From Streptomyces tanashiensis (GTDB lineage: Bacteria; Actinomycetota; Actinomycetes; Streptomycetales; Streptomycetaceae): a stretch of 36,963 nt of DNA. The first letter of the stretch is position 1. Every line of letters begins with the position of its first letter. Positions 22,879 through 30,752 of this stretch are shown piece after piece. The translations under genes were made by a program, and so were the position numbers. The notes under the pieces are model-generated. The model worked only from the letters and a program-made list of their open reading frames with translations, made no database searches and was not told the origin of the DNA. The stretch spans positions 1 through 36,963 of the forward strand of contig NZ_BMRZ01000028.1 of assembly GCF_014648895.1 (NCBI RefSeq). The letters are read 5' to 3'.

Positions 22879-23828
22879 AGCACACCACCCCCCGTCACGT
22901 GATCTTCGGTTCCGGCGCCGTGGGCACGGCCGTCGCCGAGGCGCTGGTGCGCCGAGGAGAGTCGGTCCGCGTCGTCAACCGGTCCGGCCGCGCGGACGTC
23001 CCCGACGGTGTCGAGGTCGCCGCCGGCGACGCGGCCGACCCCGCGTTCACCACCGCCGTCGCGGCCGGCGCGGCCGTCGTCTACCAGGCGCTCAACCCTC
23101 CGTACCACCGCTGGCAGCAGGAGTTCCCCGCCCTCCAGGCCGGCGTGCTCGCCGCGGCCGAAGCCACCGGTGCCCGCATGGTCTCGATGGACAACGTCTA
23201 CAGCTACGGGCCGCCCGAAGGCCGCCCGTTCACCGAGGAGACCCCCGACGCCGCGACCACCCGCAAGGGCCGGCTCAGGGGCCGGATGGCCCAGGACCTG
23301 CTCGCCGCGCACAAGGCCGGGCGCGTGGAGGTGGCGATCGGCCGCGCCTCCGACTACTTCGGGCCCCGAGGCGGCGCCCAGTCCAACCTCGGCGACCTCG
23401 TCTTCCCCGCCCTCCTCGCCGGACGCACCGCGACCGTCCTCGGCGACCCCGACCAGCCGCACACCTACACCTTCATCCCCGACATCGGGGAATCGCTCGC
23501 CCTCCTCGGCAGCCACCCCGACGCCCCGGGCCGCATCTGGCACCTCCCCAACGACCCCCACACCCGTACCACCCGCGAACTCGTCGACCTGGCCCACCGC
23601 GCCACCGGCCGCCCCGGCAGCGCCCGTCTGCGCCGCATGCCGACGCTCGCCCTCTACGCGCTGGGCACCGTGAACCGTACGGTGCGCGAACTCATCGAGA
23701 TGCAATACGAGTTCGCCGAACCGTTCATCGTCGACTCCAGCCTCATCCGGGACCGCCTCGGCGCCGTCGCCACCCCGCTCGAAGAAGCACTGGAACAGAC
23801 GGCAGCGGCCTACCGCGCCCGCGCATAG
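22875..23828 (+). CDS. NAD(P)-dependent SDR (epimerase/dehydratase-like, atypical)
   Basis: A 317-residue extended or atypical short-chain dehydrogenase. ATG 22875 overlaps the previous stop (ATGA). The nucleotide-binding start is VIFGSGAVGTAVAEALVRRG, a GxGxxG variant, followed by RVVNRSGRAD, which has Arg where many have Asp and so suggests NADP(H). VVYQALNPPYHRW, MVSMDNVYSYGP (the usual catalytic Tyr region) and RASDYFGPRGGAQSNLGD follow the NAD-dependent epimerase/dehydratase pattern, with HLPNDPHTRTTRELVDLA near the end. The TetR regulator and membrane partner suggest a role in handling a small toxic or signalling molecule. Confidence 0.88.
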   Translation: MKHTTPRHVIFGSGAVGTAVAEALVRRGESVRVVNRSGRADVPDGVEVAAGDAADPAFTTAVAAGAAVVYQALNPPYHRWQQEFPALQAGVLAAAEATGARMVSMDNVYSYGPPEGRPFTEETPDAATTRKGRLRGRMAQDLLAAHKAGRVEVAIGRASDYFGPRGGAQSNLGDLVFPALLAGRTATVLGDPDQPHTYTFIPDIGESLALLGSHPDAPGRIWHLPNDPHTRTTRELVDLAHRATGRPGSARLRRMPTLALYALGTVNRTVRELIEMQYEFAEPFIVDSSLIRDRLGAVATPLEEALEQTAAAYRARA

Positions 23829-23861
23829 CCTGCGGTTGCGCACGCCCAGGCCGGTGCGCGC

Positions 23862-24280
23862 TCAGCTCGCCCGAGGTCGGAAATCCGCATCGACACCAAA
23901 GGTGCGTACGGCGAGCACAGGGTCGATCGGATCCACAAGCTCCTGGTGGGCCATGGTCAGGAGCCAGGTTGGCACGTCACCCGCGAGCAGCCCGGTGACG
24001 TATGCCAGGGCATGCGTCGGGGACAGCCCGGTCACCCTCCGACGAAGAGCACGGGCAGCGGCCGTGCGTCCGCCCGTTTCTTCCAGACGAGCTCGTGCTC
24101 GACCACACGCACGACCACGCTGCGCGAGACAGGACCGGCACCAGCGCCAAGCAACGCCTGATGGCCTCGCGCCAGCTCGTCCTCAACAATCCGTACTGCG
24201 TCGTCCCGTTCGATCACGACCGCAGCATCACTGGTACGCCACCTCGCCGCCAGAGGTTTTCCCTCACTGGCTCCCCCCAC
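23862..24280 (-). pseudogene. YrhB/Imm35-like gene broken by a frameshift
   Basis: The front (GTG 24280, or more likely GTG 24217) encodes VIERDDAVRIVEDELARG and, further on, VVEHELVWKKR. This is the opening of YrhB/Imm35-type proteins (D-x-A-x-x-I-V-E-x-E-L, then EHELVW). The frame ends at TGA 24032-24034. Directly there another frame continues with natural coding sequence (TGLSPTHALAYVTGLLAGD, then VPTWLLTMAHQELVDPID) to TGA 23862-23864. A one-base change near 24034 would restore a single product of about 120-138 residues. Two overlapping genes are possible but less likely, since the second lacks a spaced ribosome site. Confidence 0.5.
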
Positions 24281-24385
24281 ATGCAGGAACCGAGACCCGG
24301 GCCGTAAGAACGCCCCCGCTATCGCCGGGCTGACGATCCGCCAGTGCCCCTGGAACGGAGAGCCTGAGTCGATGCTCCGGCGGAA

Positions 24386-24401
24386 TGAGTACCACTACTC
24401 A
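24386..24401. promoter_or_regulatory. perfect palindrome upstream of the secreted protein gene
   Basis: TGAGTA-CCAC-TACTCA is a perfect 6-bp dyad with a 4-base spacer, located 35 bases before the ATG at 24437. Position and symmetry suit an operator for a dimeric regulator. I cannot assign it to a known regulator. Confidence 0.45.
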
Positions 24402-24436
24402 GGCGGCCGGTGGCCACTGGCCTGCAAGGTACCGAC

Positions 24437-25093
24437 ATGCGATCGATTCTCTTCCCGAAGCCCCTGCTCACCGCCGCGCTCGGCAGCGTCGTCGTCCTGG
24501 CCGCCGCCGGCACCCAGAGCGCCCACGCCGCCACCCCCGCCTCCACCACCACTGCCGCCTCCGCCGCCCACGCCACCCCCCGCTCCTCCGCCGTGCGGAC
24601 CGCCCGGGCGGTCCCCGCCGTGACGCGCGCCCGCGTGGCCGAGGCACGATTCCTGGAGCTGGCCAGCCTCTTCGCTCAGAGCTGCGAACCGAGGGTCCTC
24701 AGCGTCCCCGACCACGTGGCATCGGCACCGACCCCCGACCACACTCTGCCCGTCCTGGCCGACCCGGTGCCGCTGACCCCGACGGAGGAGTGCACCGCTC
24801 AGAGGCACCAGGCCTGGATCACCAAGGCGTTCTCCGGGAAGGAGACGGCCACGTACGAGCAGATGCGGGACAGGCTGACGACCCTGAGGTACCCCGGAGC
24901 ACGGATCTACCGCATGCCGAACTCCGCGGGCGAGCCCGTGGCGAGGCTCGACGTGCGCGTGGGAGCCGATCACCTGGCCCTGGAGGTCACCGACATCGGA
25001 CACGGCGTCATGGTCCGGGCGTTCGGCGCACCGCAGGACGTGAGCGTGACCGAGGTCCGGCTGAAGCCGCAGCTGGACCGGCCCACCTCCTGA
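24437..25093 (+). CDS. secreted hypothetical protein
   Basis: A 218-residue exported protein of unknown family. ATG 24437 is preceded by AAGGT. The first 31 residues form a clear Sec signal (MRSILFPKPLLTAALGSVVV, then LAAAGTQSAHA). A Thr/Ala/Ser-rich linker of about 40 residues follows, then a globular part with VAEARFLELASLFAQSCEPR, EECTAQRHQAWITKAFSGKE and a C-terminal beta-rich segment (ARLDVRVGADHLALEVTDIG). Cysteines in QSCEP and EECTA could pair. A palindrome (24386-24401) lies in its promoter region and a strong hairpin follows its stop. Confidence 0.8.
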   Translation: MRSILFPKPLLTAALGSVVVLAAAGTQSAHAATPASTTTAASAAHATPRSSAVRTARAVPAVTRARVAEARFLELASLFAQSCEPRVLSVPDHVASAPTPDHTLPVLADPVPLTPTEECTAQRHQAWITKAFSGKETATYEQMRDRLTTLRYPGARIYRMPNSAGEPVARLDVRVGADHLALEVTDIGHGVMVRAFGAPQDVSVTEVRLKPQLDRPTS

Positions 25094-25101
25094 GAAACCT
25101 C

Positions 25102-25128
25102 CTGCCGGGCCGCCCCGCGGCCCGGCAG
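25102..25128 (+). terminator. 12-bp hairpin after the secreted protein gene
   Basis: CTGCCGGGCCGC (25102-25113) pairs perfectly with GCGGCCCGGCAG (25117-25128) around a CCC loop, 8 bases after the TGA. It is a textbook high-GC intrinsic terminator without a T-run. Confidence 0.85.
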
Positions 25129-25273
25129 AGAGGGTGGACGGACTCCGGATGGGAACTTCTCCGCCGACGACGTCAAGCACCGGACCGACCAGGCCTGTCG
25201 GGGTGCGGGGCCGGCCCTCCGCGTCCCTTCCGGGGCAACTTCTGGGCGGCTGGCGTCGTCGTCGCGGACTCGG

Positions 25274-26185
25274 TCACTTCTTGGGGTGTGTGTCGAAGAA
25301 GTCCCAGATGAGATCGGTCGCGGTGACGCCCGTCGCTTCCTCGCCCATCCTCGGGTCCTTGCTGCCAGGCCAGTTGTGGCCCATGTCCGGGAGGCGATAC
25401 GTCAGGATATCCGACGTGTCACGGCACGTCGCACGCGTGCGCGTGTTGTCACCCTCGAACTTCTCGGCTCTGCCCGACTTGCAACCCAGGCGCGGCGACC
25501 AGGACTTGATCCCCTCCTCGAACTGCCCGTAGTACGCGTCGCGACCGCCGACGAAGGTGGCCACCGACACCGGGGTCTTCGGCACGTACGCGGGATTCTG
25601 CGCGGCCGTGCCGATGTAGCCGCCGCTGACCGGGGCGATCGCGGCGAGCGTTCCCGGCAGCTCGACGGCGAGCCTGAAGGACATGTCCGCGCCGTTGGAG
25701 ATGCCTGTGGCGTAAATGCGCTGTGGGTCGGCCTTCCACGTGCCGGTCAGGCGCTTCGTCATCGCCCCTATGAAGCCGACGTCGTCCTCGCTGCCGCAGC
25801 AGACGAGGGCGTTGTAGCCCTGGTTCATTCCGTTCGGATAGGCGACGAGGAAGCCTTCTCTGTCGGCCTTGGCGTTGAAGCCGGTCAGTTGGGCGGCGTA
25901 CGCGCCGTCGGCCGGGTAGGGGTGCATGACGACGACCAGGGGAAGGCGCTTGCTCGGCGTGAAGCCGGGTGGCGCGTGGACCGTATAGACGCGCTCCTGC
26001 CCTTTCCAGGTCATGGTGACGGTCTGATCGCCGGGACGTGGCACTTCCTTCGCCGGCGCCGGCTTCTTTCCCGAGGGGCTCGGGGACGTCTCCCTTCGGC
26101 CCTCGTCGTCATCGGTGTTCGAGCCGCAGCCGACCAGCGGGATGAGCAGGGCCAGGGCGGCGATCTGCAGAGGACGTAAGCGCAT
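25274..26185 (-). CDS. lipoprotein esterase of the PHB depolymerase / feruloyl esterase-like family
   Basis: A 303-residue surface-anchored alpha/beta hydrolase. ATG 26185 opens a lipoprotein signal, MRLRPLQIAALALLIPLVGC, with lipobox LVGC at the end. A charged, Pro-rich linker follows. The hydrolase core has the oxyanion strand LPLVVVMHPYPADG, Ser163 in the nucleophile elbow GISNG, Asp216 in GGRDAYY and His270 in MGHNWPG. The order and spacing match LpqC-type and PHB-depolymerase-type secreted esterases. AYPNGMNQGYN and the neighbouring CC pair are also family-like. Substrate could be a feruloyl/acetyl ester or polyester. It is monocistronic. Confidence 0.88.
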   Translation of the reverse strand: MRLRPLQIAALALLIPLVGCGSNTDDDEGRRETSPSPSGKKPAPAKEVPRPGDQTVTMTWKGQERVYTVHAPPGFTPSKRLPLVVVMHPYPADGAYAAQLTGFNAKADREGFLVAYPNGMNQGYNALVCCGSEDDVGFIGAMTKRLTGTWKADPQRIYATGISNGADMSFRLAVELPGTLAAIAPVSGGYIGTAAQNPAYVPKTPVSVATFVGGRDAYYGQFEEGIKSWSPRLGCKSGRAEKFEGDNTRTRATCRDTSDILTYRLPDMGHNWPGSKDPRMGEEATGVTATDLIWDFFDTHPKK

Positions 26186-26357
26186 GGGGGCATGGTGGCA
26201 GCGGCGCGAGGGGCGGTCCAGAGGAATGGAGGGTTCGGAGCGGGGGTGCGAGCGGGGCGAAGAATTCCATATGCACGCGAGGGCGTCGGGTCGTCAGAGC
26301 GAGTCGGTCATCGCCTTGGGACACGGTCTGAGAACTCCCAGCGGAATGAACGTCGGG

Positions 26358-26816
26358 TCAGGATTCGATCTCCCAGAAGAGGTTGCCGCTCTGCGCAAGA
26401 GACGTGAGCAGGTGCACGAGAGAGTCGGCGTTGCTCCCCGGTGGGAGGTCGACCGCGAGATAGGTGCCGTGAAGCCATTCGTGAGGCAGTCCGGTTTCTG
26501 AGACTTTGGCCTGGATCATTTCGCGGGCCTTCTCTCGATCAACCTCGTACTTCATGACCAGAGCGACGCGAAGGGTCCGGTGGCCGGACTTGTGCACCAC
26601 GGAGGTGACGAGTTGGTCGTCATCGACCGCGACCACGTCTCGGTGGCAGACGCCTTGGGTGAAGAAGGGAAGGCAGGCCACCTCGAACGTGTCCCCGGCG
26701 AGTCTGCGGACGCCGAGCTGCTCGCGCCATCCGTCCTTACGGTCAGGCAGGTCTGCCTGAACCCTGTGGTCGATGAGGTCCTTGCCGATCGGGTCCTCGT
26801 GCGTGATGAGGGTGAT
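26358..26816 (-). CDS. DUF4265 protein with no canonical start codon
   Basis: Minus-strand codons from 26816 encode ITLITHEDPIGKDLIDHRVQ, RRLAGDTFEVACLPFFTQGV, HRDVVAVDDDQLVTSVVHKS, GHRTLRVALV and a final AQSGNLFWEIES. The FE-V-x-x-x-PFF-x-x-G-x-x-x-x-DVV and SGH-x-T-x-R-V core is the DUF4265 pattern. The frame is open further upstream, but no ATG, GTG or TTG occurs in it until GTG 26681, which falls in the middle of the domain. A good Shine-Dalgarno GGGAGG (26823-26828) ends 6 bases before an ATC at 26814-26816. Either an AUC start is used, or the start codon has mutated and the gene is silent or truncated. Confidence 0.6.
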   Translation of the reverse strand: MTLITHEDPIGKDLIDHRVQADLPDRKDGWREQLGVRRLAGDTFEVACLPFFTQGVCHRDVVAVDDDQLVTSVVHKSGHRTLRVALVMKYEVDREKAREMIQAKVSETGLPHEWLHGTYLAVDLPPGSNADSLVHLLTSLAQSGNLFWEIES

Positions 26817-26926
26817 GGGGTGCCTCCCGTAGTAAGGTTCCGACCCCCTGATCCTGCGACAGCCGTCTGCGCCGGCGCACGGCGGGATGCGATCAGCCGC
26901 AGGCGCGGTGCGCGTCGTGGTCGGGT

Positions 26927-27301
26927 CTAAGCGCAGATGTGCTTGACGGCGGTCGCACCCGGCCGGGCACGGAACTTCACCTCATGACCGGCATCGTCGG
27001 TGAAGACGGCCTCCGTCTCGGACTTCAAGGTCATCGTGCCGCGCTGGGTCGGGTTGCCCCACCCTTCGGGCGGGTTGCCCGAGCCATCGGAGAGCGGGGT
27101 CTCTGCCTCGAAGTACGTCGAGCCGATGCGCGCCTCGTCGATTCCGCAGTGCGTGTAGAGCTCGAAGGGAATCGTCCGGGCGTGCGGTGTCGCCCGGACG
27201 CTCCCTGTGCCCTCGTCGGTCTTGGCGCAGCCCGTGAGCACACCGGCAGCGCCGGCAGCCAGCACGAGGGCGATGATGATCTGTCCAGCTCTCTCCGTCA
27301 T
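26927..27301 (-). CDS. small lipoprotein, hypothetical
   Basis: A 124-residue exported lipoprotein starting at ATG 27301. The signal is MTERAGQIIIALVLAAGAAG followed by VLTGC, a good lipobox. The mature part is small and beta-rich: TIPFELYTHCGIDEARIGST, YFEAETPLSDGSGNPPEGW, TMTLKSETEAVFTDDAGHEV and a final VKHICA. Cysteines in THCGI and HICA may form one disulfide. I do not recognise a named family. It precedes the DUF4265 gene on the same strand, with a gap of about 110 bases. Confidence 0.8.
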   Translation of the reverse strand: MTERAGQIIIALVLAAGAAGVLTGCAKTDEGTGSVRATPHARTIPFELYTHCGIDEARIGSTYFEAETPLSDGSGNPPEGWGNPTQRGTMTLKSETEAVFTDDAGHEVKFRARPGATAVKHICA

Positions 27302-27554
27302 GGTCCTTCGACGTACGCGCCAAGCCGGCGGTTCCGCACCTCACGGCCGCCGGCCGATGTGCATCCACGGCACCGTCGCCGTTGCCGCGACCCGGCTGCG
27401 GCTTCAGACGTGATCCGCCGGACAAAGGCCTCTACCACCAGGTCTGATACTCCAGCCGTAGATCGTGATCTCGATGGTGAGGGGCGCCGAGGCGACACTC
27501 GGACCGCGTCGACCATCTGGCCGAGACCGCCCACGCCGTCGGCTCCTTCTCCCT

Positions 27555-27959
27555 CTACCCGAGTTCGCCGAGACGGAGGGCGTCCCTCATCTCGCTGAGC
27601 TTCGCGGTCGTCGCCGGGCTCTGCTCCTGCGCTTGTTCAGCGAGTCGGAGGGCATCGTCAATCTCGCTGAGCTTCGCCGAGGACAGGACGGCCGCCCGCT
27701 CCATCAGGTCGTCCCGTGACACAGTGGTCAGCCACGTACAAGGGGTGAAGCCTGGACGCGGGAACGCGAGCCGCAACACGCCTTCGAACGGCAGTCCTTC
27801 ACCGGCGCCGACCGTCACTTCGATGCCCAGACCGCTGATGTCGACGCCCGCCGGAGCGACGACCTGCATCACCCGGATCCCGGACGTGTCGTCTCCCGAC
27901 AGCAGTACGACCAACCTCGGCTCGTCGAACTGGACCCACCAGACTTCGCCACGTTGCAC
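27555..27959 (-). CDS. MazF/PemK-like toxin-fold protein without visible antitoxin
   Basis: A 134-residue protein of the MazF/PemK (CcdB-fold) type, whose members are usually sequence-specific mRNA endonucleases. GTG 27959 is supported by GGAGG five bases upstream, giving VQRGEVWWVQFDEPRLVVLL then SGDD. RGEVWWVxF is the toxin's first strand. The middle (VMQVVAPAGVDISGLGIEVT, LPFEGVLRLAF and CTWLTTVSRDDL) follows the rest of the fold. The C-terminus is extended by two related helices (AKLSEIDDALRLAEQ and AKLSEMRDALRLGEL) from a DNA duplication. No antitoxin-like ORF lies on either side, so it may be an orphan. Confidence 0.78.
   Translation of the reverse strand: MQRGEVWWVQFDEPRLVVLLSGDDTSGIRVMQVVAPAGVDISGLGIEVTVGAGEGLPFEGVLRLAFPRPGFTPCTWLTTVSRDDLMERAAVLSSAKLSEIDDALRLAEQAQEQSPATTAKLSEMRDALRLGELG
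27563..27677 (-). repeat. 72-bp-period duplication in the MazF-like gene's 3' end
   Basis: Two 43-bp copies (27563-27605 and 27635-27677) share GTTCrsCGAG-CGGAGGGC and end identically in ATCTCGCTGAGCTTCGC. They encode the twin AKLSE...DALRL helices in the protein tail. The copies have diverged at several sites, so the duplication is not very recent. Confidence 0.75.
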
Positions 27960-28383
27960 AAGTCCTCCAGACACATGACGGCAGGCAGACGCCGCGCGAG
28001 CCTGACGCGCTGTGGAGACGGGCGCGGTCACCGTTGCTCATCGGTGTGTGAGGACTGAAGATCACGCGGTGGCCGCAGGTCACAGCGTAAGCCCTGCCGA
28101 CTGACAGGAGGCGTTCGAGTGCCTGATGAGCCGGAGAGCGGGACGGACGGTTCACGCGGGAGAGGGGAGCGGAAGTCAATCGACGGTGATGTCCTCGTAC
28201 GTGATCGTCACCTGCTCCGTCGCGAGCCCGGACTCGGAGGCTCCCAGGGACGGTCCTTCCCGGTACGTCGTGCCGGGGAACCCTGTCCCGGACGGGCGGG
28301 CCCGCGCCCCAGTCGCTGCCCGTGTTCTCCCCGGGGGCCTTCCTGCCTGCCCTCACCTGCGCGTCCCGTCCTATGGTTCCGGG
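27960..28383. other. intergenic region with possible gene remnant
   Basis: Between the MazF-like gene (minus) and the gene at 28384 (plus). On the minus strand about 28176-28290 reads GTTYREGPSLGASESGLATE then QVTITYEDITVD and TGA. This looks like the natural C-terminus of a beta-rich protein, but nothing convincing precedes it. It may be a remnant. Just before 28384 a -10-like TATGGT (28373-28378) is placed for a leaderless transcript. Confidence 0.35.
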
Positions 28384-28953
28384 ATGAGCAACTCTGCCGC
28401 AGCCGCTGTCCTCACCACAGCCGATCTGCCCCGAGCCATACGTGCGGTACGTACTCTGCTGTCCCTGGCGGACATCGACCAGGGAGAGGTCGACTTCGAG
28501 GCCGTGATCAGATCGCCGGACGTCCTGGCACGAGTCCTTCACGTACTGCCCGACCTCGTGTGGTGTGCGTCGGACGGCAAAGAACACGGTTCGTCGGAGG
28601 CCGGGGACAACCCCGCGCAGTGTCTGCCGATCCGCGTGTTCGACTGGGGACGTCCGCTGGACCGCGCCGAGCCCTTCATAGCCGCGTTGGGGTCTGATCC
28701 CGCGGCTGTTCGGTGGGATCTGGACGCATGGCCGGAGGTTCCCGAAGCCGGGCTGGACGCGATCTCCCAGAAGTACGCCTACCTCACGCTGACGGTGAAT
28801 TCCCGGGACCTCTACCAGCACGAACCGTCACCCGACCACACCGTCCACGTGCACGCCCGGGACAGGAACGGCGACCAGCTCGCCCGCGTCCACTGGCTCG
28901 CCTCCCAGGTGGAAGGCCGGTTCACGGGCCGAGTGGAGCTCGCGCCGCTGTGA
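28384..28953 (+). CDS. hypothetical acidic protein
   Basis: A 189-residue soluble, acidic protein that I do not recognise. Landmarks are DLPRAIRAVRTLLSLADIDQ, FEAVIRSPDVLARVLHVLPD, LVWCASDGKEHGSSEAGDNP, CLPIRVFDWGRPLDRAEPFI, AAVRWDLDAWPEVPEAGLDA and a C-terminal beta-rich YLTLTVNSRDLYQHEPSPDH. ATG 28384 has no good ribosome site, but a -10-like TATGGT ends 5 bases before it, so translation may be leaderless. The same frame is open upstream without protein-like content. A strong hairpin follows. Confidence 0.7.
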   Translation: MSNSAAAAVLTTADLPRAIRAVRTLLSLADIDQGEVDFEAVIRSPDVLARVLHVLPDLVWCASDGKEHGSSEAGDNPAQCLPIRVFDWGRPLDRAEPFIAALGSDPAAVRWDLDAWPEVPEAGLDAISQKYAYLTLTVNSRDLYQHEPSPDHTVHVHARDRNGDQLARVHWLASQVEGRFTGRVELAPL

Positions 28954-28972
28954 CTCTCACGAGTCAGGCGGT

Positions 28973-29000
28973 CCCGCCACCGCGTGAGCGCGGGGGCGGG
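28973..29000 (+). terminator. hairpin after the 28384 gene
   Basis: CCCGCC-A-CCGCG (28973-28984), loop TGAG, then CGCGG-G-GGCGGG (28989-29000): 11 base pairs with one A/G mismatch, 20 bases after the stop codon. A second hairpin, facing the convergent peptidase gene, lies at 29101-29129. Confidence 0.75.
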
Positions 29001-29100
29001 AACCCAGCACATGCTGTCGTGACCGTGGGATCGTTGCGCCGATTCCGTACGGCGTGGTTCGAGAGCGTCTGTGGTGACGCCCCCCGGCGGTGGTACGGCA

Positions 29101-29129
29101 GTGGGGCCCCCGCGGTGCGAGGGCCCCAC
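29101..29129 (-). terminator. hairpin after the peptidase gene
   Basis: GTGGGGCCC (29101-29109) and GGGCCCCAC (29121-29129) form a 9-bp perfect stem with an 11-base loop, 25 bases past the end of the minus-strand peptidase gene. Confidence 0.75.
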
Positions 29130-29153
29130 GTCAGCGGCGGTCAACCGTGTCGG

Positions 29154-30752
29154 TCAGGAGCGGTCCTGCCGTTGCGGGAGACCCTGCGGCGTCGGCAGCG
29201 GGAGGTCCAGGCGGTTCTGCGCCTGGGCGGGCGTGGCCCGGCAGGTCACGTCCGCGGCCGGCAGCCTGCCCGTCGTCAGATAGGCGGTGGCGGTCTTGTC
29301 GGCGCAGGACTTCGAACCGTAGATGCCGTGGCCCTGGCCGCCGAGGACGGTGACCATCCGGGAGCCCTTCATGCTCCGGTGCAGCCCCTGTCCGCTGACG
29401 AGCGGCGTCTGGGAGTCCCACTCGTTCTGGAGCACGAGCGCTCCGACGGAGTTGTCGACCCTGGTGGCCGCCTCGGACCCGTTCTTCCAGAACGCGCACG
29501 GCTTGATGTTCGACGCGAAGTCACCGTACAGCGGGTACTTGGCCTTGTCGCGCATCGCGTCGCGGCGGTACTGCTCCGGGTCGCGCGGCCACGAGCGGGT
29601 GTCGGCGCAGGCCACGGCCCAGAAGGCCGCGTCCGAGTTGTCCGAGGGGACGGCGCGGGCGAACGACGGCGGTACGGGACGGGGCGAGGTGCCCTGCTTC
29701 GACGGCGCCGCGGTCGGAGCCCCGTCGGCGGCCTTCTTCAGCTCGGCGATGGCCTCGGCGGCACTCTTGACGTCGAAGAACATGGCCCGGCCCGCACGGA
29801 TGTCGTCGCCGGTCAGGGGCGTGCCCTGGAAATCGATCGGCTTGCGGTCCGCCTGGGCGACCAGGTCCCAGAAGGTCTTGCTGACCTTGGCCGAGGTGTC
29901 GCCGAGCTTGTACGTGGTGTGTCGCTCGGCGGTCCACTGGCTCCAACGCTTGAACGCCGGCTCCGCGCCCTCCGCCCACACCTGGATCATGCCGCGCCAG
30001 ATCCGCTGCGGGTCGACCGCGCTGTCCAGTACGAAGCGGTCGGACTGCTTCGGGAACATCTGCGTGTAGACGGCGCCCAGGTACGTTCCGTACGAGTACC
30101 CGAGGTACGAGATCTTCTTCTCGCCGAGCACGGCGCGGATGATGTCCATGTCCCGTGCGGTGTTGCGCGTGGTGAGGTGGGGCAGGACGTCACCGGCCTT
30201 CGCCCGGCACTTGTCGGCCACGGTCCGCGCCCACCGGACGTCCTTGGCGAACGTCGTTGCCTTGTAGGGGCGTTGCCAGTTCAGCTCGTCGTCGTTCAGA
30301 CCGCAGCTCACGGGCGAGCTCTGACCGACGCCCCGGGGGTCGAAGCCGATCAGGTCGTACTGCTCCTTCACCGCGGTCGGCAGCTCCGGGCCCATCCACA
30401 GGGGCATGTCCAGCCCCGGGCCGCCGGGACCGCCGGGGTTGAGCAGCAGGACGCCGCGGCGCTTCTGAGGATTGGTCGCCTTGATCCGGGACACGGCGAC
30501 TTCGAGCTTCTTGCCGCCCGGTCGGGCGTAGTCGAGCGGCACCTTGAGCGTCGCGCACTGGAAGTTCGCCGGTCCCTCGGCCTCGCAGCGCTTCCAGTGC
30601 GGTGTCTGCTGGGTGTACGGCTTGAAGGGCGCGGTGGACAGTGCCCGTCGGGGTGCCGGGGCGTCCGCGGACGCGACAGCGGGCGTGAGCGCGGGGACCA
30701 GCGCCGCGACGGCGCCGATGGCCACGAGGGGTGCTATTCGTGTGCTTCGCAC
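29154..30752 (-). CDS. secreted S33-family peptidase (tripeptidyl aminopeptidase-like)
   Basis: A 532-residue exported alpha/beta-hydrolase peptidase like the Streptomyces Tap/SlpD/SlpE group, which removes tripeptides from secreted proteins. GTG 30752 begins a Sec signal (MRSTRIAPLVAIGAVAALVP, cleavage near ASADA). The oxyanion region is LLLNPGGPGGPGLDMPLWMG, Ser220 lies in GYSYGTYLG, Asp446 in QNEWDSQTP and His475 in GGQGHGIYG. FDPRGVGQSSPV is typical. The C-terminal TAP-like domain carries CADTRSWPRDPEQYRRDA and a terminal ADVTC...Q linker. It is transcribed alone, divergent from the FAD hydroxylase, with its own terminator. Confidence 0.9.
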   Translation of the reverse strand: MRSTRIAPLVAIGAVAALVPALTPAVASADAPAPRRALSTAPFKPYTQQTPHWKRCEAEGPANFQCATLKVPLDYARPGGKKLEVAVSRIKATNPQKRRGVLLLNPGGPGGPGLDMPLWMGPELPTAVKEQYDLIGFDPRGVGQSSPVSCGLNDDELNWQRPYKATTFAKDVRWARTVADKCRAKAGDVLPHLTTRNTARDMDIIRAVLGEKKISYLGYSYGTYLGAVYTQMFPKQSDRFVLDSAVDPQRIWRGMIQVWAEGAEPAFKRWSQWTAERHTTYKLGDTSAKVSKTFWDLVAQADRKPIDFQGTPLTGDDIRAGRAMFFDVKSAAEAIAELKKAADGAPTAAPSKQGTSPRPVPPSFARAVPSDNSDAAFWAVACADTRSWPRDPEQYRRDAMRDKAKYPLYGDFASNIKPCAFWKNGSEAATRVDNSVGALVLQNEWDSQTPLVSGQGLHRSMKGSRMVTVLGGQGHGIYGSKSCADKTATAYLTTGRLPAADVTCRATPAQAQNRLDLPLPTPQGLPQRQDRS

